Shown: piece after piece, positions 33,051 to 36,951 of the stretch
How positions within the stretch are numbered: position 1 is the first letter of the stretch
How the letters are laid out: each line of letters starts with the position of its first letter
Source: Actinomycetota bacterium
GTDB lineage: Bacteria; Actinomycetota; Nitriliruptoria; Nitriliruptorales; JAHWKO01
DNA length: 36,951 nt
Direction: 5' to 3'
Assembly: GCA_019347855.1 (NCBI GenBank)
Contig: JAHWKO010000013.1
Span: forward strand, 1 to 36,951
Notes under the pieces: generated by a model
Told to the model about the DNA's origin: nothing
The model's input: the letters and a program-made list of their open reading frames with translations, nothing else
Databases searched by the model: none
Translations under genes and position numbers: made by a program

Positions 33051-33734
33051 GTGGGCGAGCACGTCGAGTACGAGACCGATGCGGGGACGACGCGGGCGTA
33101 CCTCGCGCTGCCCGAGAGCGGGTCAGGCCCAGGGGTGATCGTGATCCAGGAGTGGTGGGGGCTGGTCGATCACATCCGCGACGTCTGTGACCGCTTCGCG
33201 GACGAGGGGTTCGTGGCCCTCGCGCCGGATCTCTACGACGGCGAGACCGCGGGCGACGACGACGAGGCCAACCGTCGCATGCAGGAGCTCCAGGTCGCCG
33301 ACGCCGCGATCGAACTGACGACGGGCATCGGCTACCTCCTGACCAGGGACGAGGTCGAGGGCGACCAGGTCGGTGTGGTCGGCTACTGCATGGGAGGTGC
33401 GCTGGCGATCGTCACGGCCGACCGGGCGGCCGGCAAGGTGGGGGCGTGCGATGCCTACTACGGGGTGTTCTGGTACGGGGACCCCGAGCTGTCCGCGATC
33501 GACTGTCCGGTGGTGCTGCGCGTGGGGACCGAGGACGACTTCATCTCGGTCGACAAGGTCGAGGAGCTGGCCGGACACGTGCGCGACGCGGGCGCCCACG
33601 ACGTCCGCGTCGAGACGTACGACGGTGCGGGCCACGCGTTCTTCAACGACACACGGGAGAGCTACGACGAGGACGCCGCGGAGGAGGCGTGGCAGGACAC
33701 CCTGACCCTGTTCCGCGAGAACCTGGGGGGTTGA
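33051..33734 (+). CDS. Dienelactone hydrolase family protein
   Basis: The 227-residue alpha/beta hydrolase has the Cys-type nucleophile elbow GYCMGGALA (~Cys112), EDDFISVDKVEEL with the Asp (~161) and GAGHAFFND with the His (~194). The start VEYETDAGTTRAYLALPESG and IQEWWGLVDHIRDVCDRFA are typical. It opens lactones in aromatic degradation in some species, but no catechol genes are seen here. GTG start with GGAGG about 7 nt before. Confidence 0.9.
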   Translation: MGEHVEYETDAGTTRAYLALPESGSGPGVIVIQEWWGLVDHIRDVCDRFADEGFVALAPDLYDGETAGDDDEANRRMQELQVADAAIELTTGIGYLLTRDEVEGDQVGVVGYCMGGALAIVTADRAAGKVGACDAYYGVFWYGDPELSAIDCPVVLRVGTEDDFISVDKVEELAGHVRDAGAHDVRVETYDGAGHAFFNDTRESYDEDAAEEAWQDTLTLFRENLGG

Positions 33735-33742
33735 GGCCGGGT

Positions 33743-33949
33743 TCAGGCGACAGGAGGCTCCGACCGAGCCGCCGACCGGATCGCGTCGCCCCAACCTGGT
33801 AGCAGCGCCTCGAGCACGCGCGCCGGCATGCCGCGCTGCATCAACCGCGCGACGACCTCGAGCCGACGGGCGAACACGGGATCCCCGGGCGACCGCTCGG
33901 CGGCGTCGCCGAAGGCGGATGTGATCGCGTCCGTGCGGTCGCCGTCCAT
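33743..33949 (-). CDS. Small protein of unknown function
   Basis: 68 residues from ATG 33949, preceded by AGGAGC. It is mostly helical (DPVFARRLEVVARLMQRGMP, ARVLEALLPGWGDAIRSAAR). A longer in-frame start at 34222 would add low-complexity sequence antisense to the next gene and is not favoured. No motif recognised. Convergent with the hydrolase gene. Confidence 0.55.
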   Translation of the reverse strand: MDGDRTDAITSAFGDAAERSPGDPVFARRLEVVARLMQRGMPARVLEALLPGWGDAIRSAARSEPPVA

Positions 33950-34136
33950 CGGTGCTCCTGCGCCTGCCGCGCCCGTCCTCGTCGCGGTCACCCGTCCCCC
34001 TCGGCTCCCCGCCGCGGGGACTTGAGAGGTGGAGCCAGGAACGCACATGGGTTGTCCGTCCGTCCCCGTCACCTCCCGCGCCATCGCTCGTTCTGACGGG
34101 TGCAGGACGCTGACCCCGAACCGAGGACCCGGAACC

Positions 34137-34370
34137 GTGAACCGCCCCGTGCCCCGTCTGACCGCCGTGCTGGGAGTCACCCGTGCGATGATCGCGACGC
34201 TCGGTGCGCGGGACGCCGTCACCGTGCTGCTCGCCGAGTTCGGCTGGGACGCGACGTTCCAGGCGCTGGCGATGCTGCGGGACGAGCACGCGCAGGAAGC
34301 GTTCGGTCTGGTGTGGCAGCAGCTGCTGTTCGGTCCGATCGAGGGTGAGCTCGACGTCCACGCGTTCTGA
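34137..34370 (+). CDS. Small helical protein of unknown function
   Basis: 77 residues from GTG 34137, with GAGGA 9 nt before. LTAVLGVTRAMIATLGARDA, VTVLLAEFGWDATFQALAML and EAFGLVWQQLLFGPIEGELD look like compact helices; no motif. An in-frame ATG at 34029 would add low-complexity residues. Divergent from the small gene ending at 33743 and convergent with the LLM gene. Confidence 0.5.
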   Translation: MNRPVPRLTAVLGVTRAMIATLGARDAVTVLLAEFGWDATFQALAMLRDEHAQEAFGLVWQQLLFGPIEGELDVHAF

Positions 34371-34400
34371 TCGAGCGAGGGTCCTGCTCGTGCGGGTCGA

Positions 34401-35429
34401 TCAGCCGCCCCACCCGTCCGCGACCGCCTTCAGGGTCCGTTCGGCATCGTCGAGGCCGTAACCCATCACCGCGATCGACGGGATCGTGATCCCGGCGTCG
34501 ACGTACCCGTTCACGCGTGACGCGACCTCCTCGGCGGACCCGAGCACGAAGATGTCGTCGACGAGCTCGTCGGACATCCCCTCGACGATCGCCTCGCGGT
34601 CGCCGCGTTCCGCAGCCTCCGCGATCGTCTGCGCCTCCTCCTCGTAGCCGAGCGACCGGTAGAAGCGGTTGTAGACCGTGGTCGCGATGTAGGGCGCGAA
34701 GACGCTCTTCACGACGGGGCGGGCCGCCGCGACGTCGTCGGTGACCGCGCAGAAGAGCCGCGCCATCACGCCGTACTCGTCGGGGCCGTTGCCGAAGACC
34801 AGCTCCCGCCCCGCCTCCTCGGCGCCCTCGCGGACGTGGTCGAGGAGCTGTTGCACGTGCTGCGGTGCGATCTGGTTGAGACAGACGCCGTCGCCCAGCT
34901 CGCCGGCCTGCCGCAGGGACTTCGGGTTCAACGAACCGAGGAACAGGGGCACGGGGTCGGGCGGGGGACTGGCGGGCTTGTAGGTCTGGAAGTCCACGAA
35001 CCGCCCCTGGTACGACGCGCGCTCGCCACGGAGCATCGGACGGATCGCCTCGACCGTCTCGCGTACGTGGGTCAGGGGGGCCTCGAACGGTTGACCCGCC
35101 CACTTCGTCACGATGACCTCGGACGAGGCGCCCAGCCCGAGCGTGAACCGGCCGCCGGACATCTGTGCGAGCGTCACCGCGGTCATCCCGAGGACCATCG
35201 GGGTGCGGGTCTGGACGGGAACGACCGCGACGCCCAGCTCAAGGTCGGTCGTCACCGCCAGCGCCCCGAGCTGGGTGAACGCGTCAGGGCCCTGGACCTC
35301 CGAGGTCCAGCACGCCCCGTAGCCCCACTCAGCAGCCCGCTGCGCGAGGCGGATCCCCTCGGCGGGTTCCACCCCCTGTACGGGCAGATCCACCGAGAGG
35401 ATCGCTCCGCTCCCGTTCGACCTGACCAT
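34401..35429 (-). CDS. LLM-class (F420/FMN) oxidoreductase
   Basis: The 342-residue TIM-barrel oxidoreductase matches the luciferase-like family, F420-dependent branch: GIRLAQRAAEWGYGACWTSE, VAVVPVQTRTPMVLGMTAVT, SGGRFTLGLGASSEVIV, ETVEAIRPMLRGE and GELGDGVCLNQIAPQHV. The C-terminal VLGSAEEVASRVNGYVDAGI is typical of F420 enzymes. Redox substrate unknown; no F420 synthesis genes in the window. ATG 35429 has AGGAGGGA 5 nt before it. Confidence 0.88.
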   Translation of the reverse strand: MVRSNGSGAILSVDLPVQGVEPAEGIRLAQRAAEWGYGACWTSEVQGPDAFTQLGALAVTTDLELGVAVVPVQTRTPMVLGMTAVTLAQMSGGRFTLGLGASSEVIVTKWAGQPFEAPLTHVRETVEAIRPMLRGERASYQGRFVDFQTYKPASPPPDPVPLFLGSLNPKSLRQAGELGDGVCLNQIAPQHVQQLLDHVREGAEEAGRELVFGNGPDEYGVMARLFCAVTDDVAAARPVVKSVFAPYIATTVYNRFYRSLGYEEEAQTIAEAAERGDREAIVEGMSDELVDDIFVLGSAEEVASRVNGYVDAGITIPSIAVMGYGLDDAERTLKAVADGWGG

Positions 35430-35562
35430 CCGTCCCTCCTGTTCCGACGCTGACGTGCCGAGAACCTAGGTGAGCAGAGGCATCTGCGGGGTCTTGCCGA
35501 CATGGACCCAAGCGAAGCCGCTCCGCTCGGTAACGTGTGGGGCCCAAGATCCGGAGGCGAGG

Positions 35563-36006
35563 GTGGTGACGAGGATCCTCGTGGTCGATGACGATCCCGG
35601 CGTGCGCGGGGTGATCGAGCTCGCGCTCGACGCGTACGAGCTGTACTTCGCCGAGGACGGGATGGAAGCGCTGGAGGTCCTGGACCGGCAACAGGTCGAC
35701 GTCGTCGTGATGGACGTGATGATGCCGCGGCTGGACGGCGTCGAGACGCTGCGACGCATACGTCTGGACGACAAGATGAAGGACGTCCCGGTCGTGATGC
35801 TCACCGCGCGTGTCGGCGAGGACGACCACCTCCGTGGGTACCAGGCGGGCGCCGACGCGTACATCACGAAGCCCTTCGATCCCGACGACCTCGTCGATGT
35901 GGTCGAGGAGGTCCGGGGTCGCACGGCCGAGATGCGCCAGCAGTTCCGTGACGGCGAGAAGGCCAAGGCCGCGCTGCTCCGTCAGGTCGAGCGCCGCTTC
36001 CGCTGA
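35563..36006 (+). CDS. Single-domain response regulator
   Basis: The 147-residue receiver has the acidic pair VVDDDPGVR, the phospho-acceptor in VVVMDVMMPRLDG (~Asp51), the Thr of MLTARVGEDDH and the Lys of YITKPFDPDDLV (~103). There is no output domain; a basic helix (TAEMRQQFRDGEKAKAALLR) ends it. The GTG at 35563 has GGAGG 5 nt before; GTG 35566 is the alternative. No histidine kinase lies beside it. Its last codons and stop are part of a tandem duplication. Confidence 0.88.
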   Translation: MVTRILVVDDDPGVRGVIELALDAYELYFAEDGMEALEVLDRQQVDVVVMDVMMPRLDGVETLRRIRLDDKMKDVPVVMLTARVGEDDHLRGYQAGADAYITKPFDPDDLVDVVEEVRGRTAEMRQQFRDGEKAKAALLRQVERRFR

Positions 36007-36045
36007 GCCCGGTCCCCGCGCCGCTTCCGCTGACCCCCGGTCCCC
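35991..36045. repeat. Tandem duplication covering the response-regulator stop
   Basis: GCGCCGCTTCCGCTGA plus GCCCGGTCCCC (35991-36017) is repeated with one extra C as 36018-36045, and the start of a third copy follows. The stop codon TGA is thereby duplicated. Confidence 0.8.
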
Positions 36046-36055
36046 GCGCCGGCTT

Positions 36056-36092
36056 GTGAACCGCGACGGCCACATACGGCGGGCGGGGTCAC
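36056..36092. repeat. CACATACGG hairpin repeat, copy 1 (degenerate)
   Basis: Starts GTGAACCGCGACGGCC, shares GCCACATACGGCG with copy 2 70 bp downstream and ends GGGTCAC; its stem is imperfect. Confidence 0.6.
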
Positions 36093-36125
36093 GTGGAGGG
36101 CGACGGCCGGGGGAGGTGCCCCCTC

Positions 36126-36163
36126 GTGAACCGGGAACGCCACATACGGCGCTCCTGGTTCAC
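36126..36163. repeat. CACATACGG hairpin repeat, copy 2
   Basis: GTGAACCGGGAACGCC (36126-36141) pairs with GGCGCTCCTGGTTCAC (36148-36163): 14 Watson-Crick pairs, one G-T and one A-C, around the loop ACATAC. No U-run follows, so it is more like a REP-type element than a terminator. Confidence 0.75.
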
Positions 36164-36183
36164 ACGTGCGGGACGGTGTGGCG

Positions 36184-36212
36184 TTGCGGGGGCTCCGCGG
36201 GGCGCGTACTAT
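36184..36212 (+). promoter_or_regulatory. sufR: Promoter of the SufR-like gene
   Basis: TTGCGG (36184-36189), 17 bp, TACTAT (36207-36212). Spacing and position before an AT-rich spot fit a sigma-70-type promoter with start near 36219. Confidence 0.6.
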
Positions 36213-36248
36213 CCAAACCAGAACGTTTACAAAACATCTGGGTTGTGG
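36213..36248. promoter_or_regulatory. Candidate SufR operator at the transcription start
   Basis: A quasi-palindrome: CCA-AACC-AGA (36213-36222) mirrors TCTGGGTTGTGG (36237-36248) with single-base offsets, around a perfect GTTT-aca-AAAC core (36225-36235). It is the most AT-rich stretch in this part and overlaps the predicted +1, as expected for autorepression. Confidence 0.45.
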
Positions 36249-36280
36249 AACCTGCCCGTTCCGTCGCCCCGAGGAGCATC

Positions 36281-36951
36281 GTGGGGAGCACCATGGAGAC
36301 CCGTTCGCCCGGCCGCACGGACGACCGTGCCGCCGAGCTATCCGATGACGCCCCGTCCCTGACCGGCCGGGAGCCGCTGGTCGGCCTGTTGGGCGAGCCA
36401 CGTGCCACGATCGCGCGCATCCTCAAGAACGAGGGTGAGCACAGCGCCCCGGAGCTGGCCGAGCGGCTGGGCATCACCGACGTGGCGGTCCGCCGCCACC
36501 TCTCGCTGCTGTCCGACGAGGGCTTCCTGACCGAGCGCACCGTCAAGCAGGACCGTGGTCGGCCGGTGCGCCGGTACGGGCTCAGTGACCGCGCTCGGGA
36601 ACTGTTCCCACATCGGTACGTCGAGATGCTCGGGGACCTCCTCGAGTACATGGACGACAACCTGGGCCTGGCCGGGTTCCTCCGCTGGCGTCAGGAACGC
36701 GAGGCTGCGCAGTACGCGGACCTGGTGGACGCCGACGAGGTCACCCAGCGCCTCGAGCAGCTGGTCGCCGCCCTCAACGATGCCGGCTACGAAGCCACCC
36801 TCACCGAGGACACGGACGGTTTCCAGCTGACCCAGACCCACTGTGCGGTGTTCGACGCCGCGAAGGACCACCCGCAGATCTGCGCGCACGAGGCAGCGAT
36901 GTTCCGCCGCGTGCTCGGAGATGTGCAGGTGTCCCGCCGCGAGACCCTGGC
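36281..36951 (+). CDS. sufR: SufR-like Fe-S-sensing transcriptional repressor (C-terminus beyond window)
   Basis: About 223 codons are visible. An N-terminal winged helix (~40-105) has ARILKNEGEHSAPELAERLG, ITDVAVRRHLSLLSDEGFLT and a wing KQDRGRPVRRYGLSDRA. An effector part follows with the first cysteines of the SufR pattern: THCAVFDAAKDHPQICAHE. The remaining cysteine pair expected (…C.C) lies past the edge. SufR binds an Fe-S cluster and represses the suf operon, which in actinobacteria usually starts right after it. GTG 36281 (GAGGAG 4 nt before) is taken as the start; ATG 36293 (GGGGAG before) is equally possible. Confidence 0.8.
   Translation, partial: MGSTMETRSPGRTDDRAAELSDDAPSLTGREPLVGLLGEPRATIARILKNEGEHSAPELAERLGITDVAVRRHLSLLSDEGFLTERTVKQDRGRPVRRYGLSDRARELFPHRYVEMLGDLLEYMDDNLGLAGFLRWRQEREAAQYADLVDADEVTQRLEQLVAALNDAGYEATLTEDTDGFQLTQTHCAVFDAAKDHPQICAHEAAMFRRVLGDVQVSRRETL

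Noticed and set aside
35463..35475. CCTAGGTGAG, resembling half an iron box
   Set aside because: Only one half-site; the opposite half does not match the DtxR/IdeR consensus.
36056..36163. Possible CRISPR-like array
   Set aside because: Only two copies, unequal, each palindromic, with no cas genes in the window.

Overview
The window reads as chromosome from a very high-GC Gram-positive actinobacterium. GTG starts are common, genes are joined by ATGA/GTGA overlaps, third codon positions are mostly G or C, the operators are of the DtxR/IdeR type, one surface protein carries an LAxTG-type sortase signal, and there is an F420-type (LLM) oxidoreductase. A deep-branching class such as Nitriliruptoria is possible, but this is a guess from overall impression. 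No rRNA, tRNA, CRISPR array or intact insertion sequence was seen.

Left part (1-11.4 kb): an iron-linked region. Three 19-bp sites close to the actinobacterial iron box sit at 512-530, 2232-2250 and 7025-7043. They lie at the promoters of a small lipoprotein, a ferric-iron ABC transporter operon (binding lipoprotein, two-domain permease, ATPase), a GT-C-like membrane glycosyltransferase, a sugar-nucleotide epimerase, and a tight five-gene operon. That operon encodes a flippase-like/GT2 fusion, a PGPGW membrane protein, a lone GroES-like protein, a lipoyl-less E2 acyltransferase domain and a class I/II aminotransferase. Epimerase, polyprenyl-phosphate sugar synthase and GT-C transferase could form one pathway for decorating the envelope under iron starvation (inference).

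Middle part (11.4-23.7 kb): glycerol kinase, an alpha/beta hydrolase and a leucine-degradation set on the minus strand (HMG-CoA lyase, biotin-dependent carboxylase alpha and beta subunits, methylglutaconyl-CoA-hydratase-like protein). The set is broken up by plus-strand genes (Gmad2 lipoprotein, MscS channel, a penicillin-acylase remnant) and by a DUF559 nuclease-like gene. The DUF559 gene is flanked by two copies of a 47-bp palindromic element. A third, same-length copy lies in frame inside the hydrolase gene about 6 kb away. A decayed beta-helix-type secreted protein gene follows.

Right part (23.7-37 kb): housekeeping and accessory genes: YqeY, a phasin-like helical protein with a strong terminator, a saccharopine-dehydrogenase-like reductase, two HIT proteins, a CPBP intramembrane protease, RecD2-type helicase, an SDR lacking the usual Tyr, a dienelactone hydrolase, an LLM oxidoreductase and a single-domain response regulator. 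After two small repeat families, the window ends in a SufR-like Fe-S-sensing repressor with a clear promoter and a candidate operator. Iron and Fe-S control therefore appear at both ends of the window.

Most promising for follow-up: (i) the 47-bp element/DUF559 unit, including its in-frame copy in a protein; (ii) the iron-box-controlled glycosylation-like region and its odd five-gene operon.
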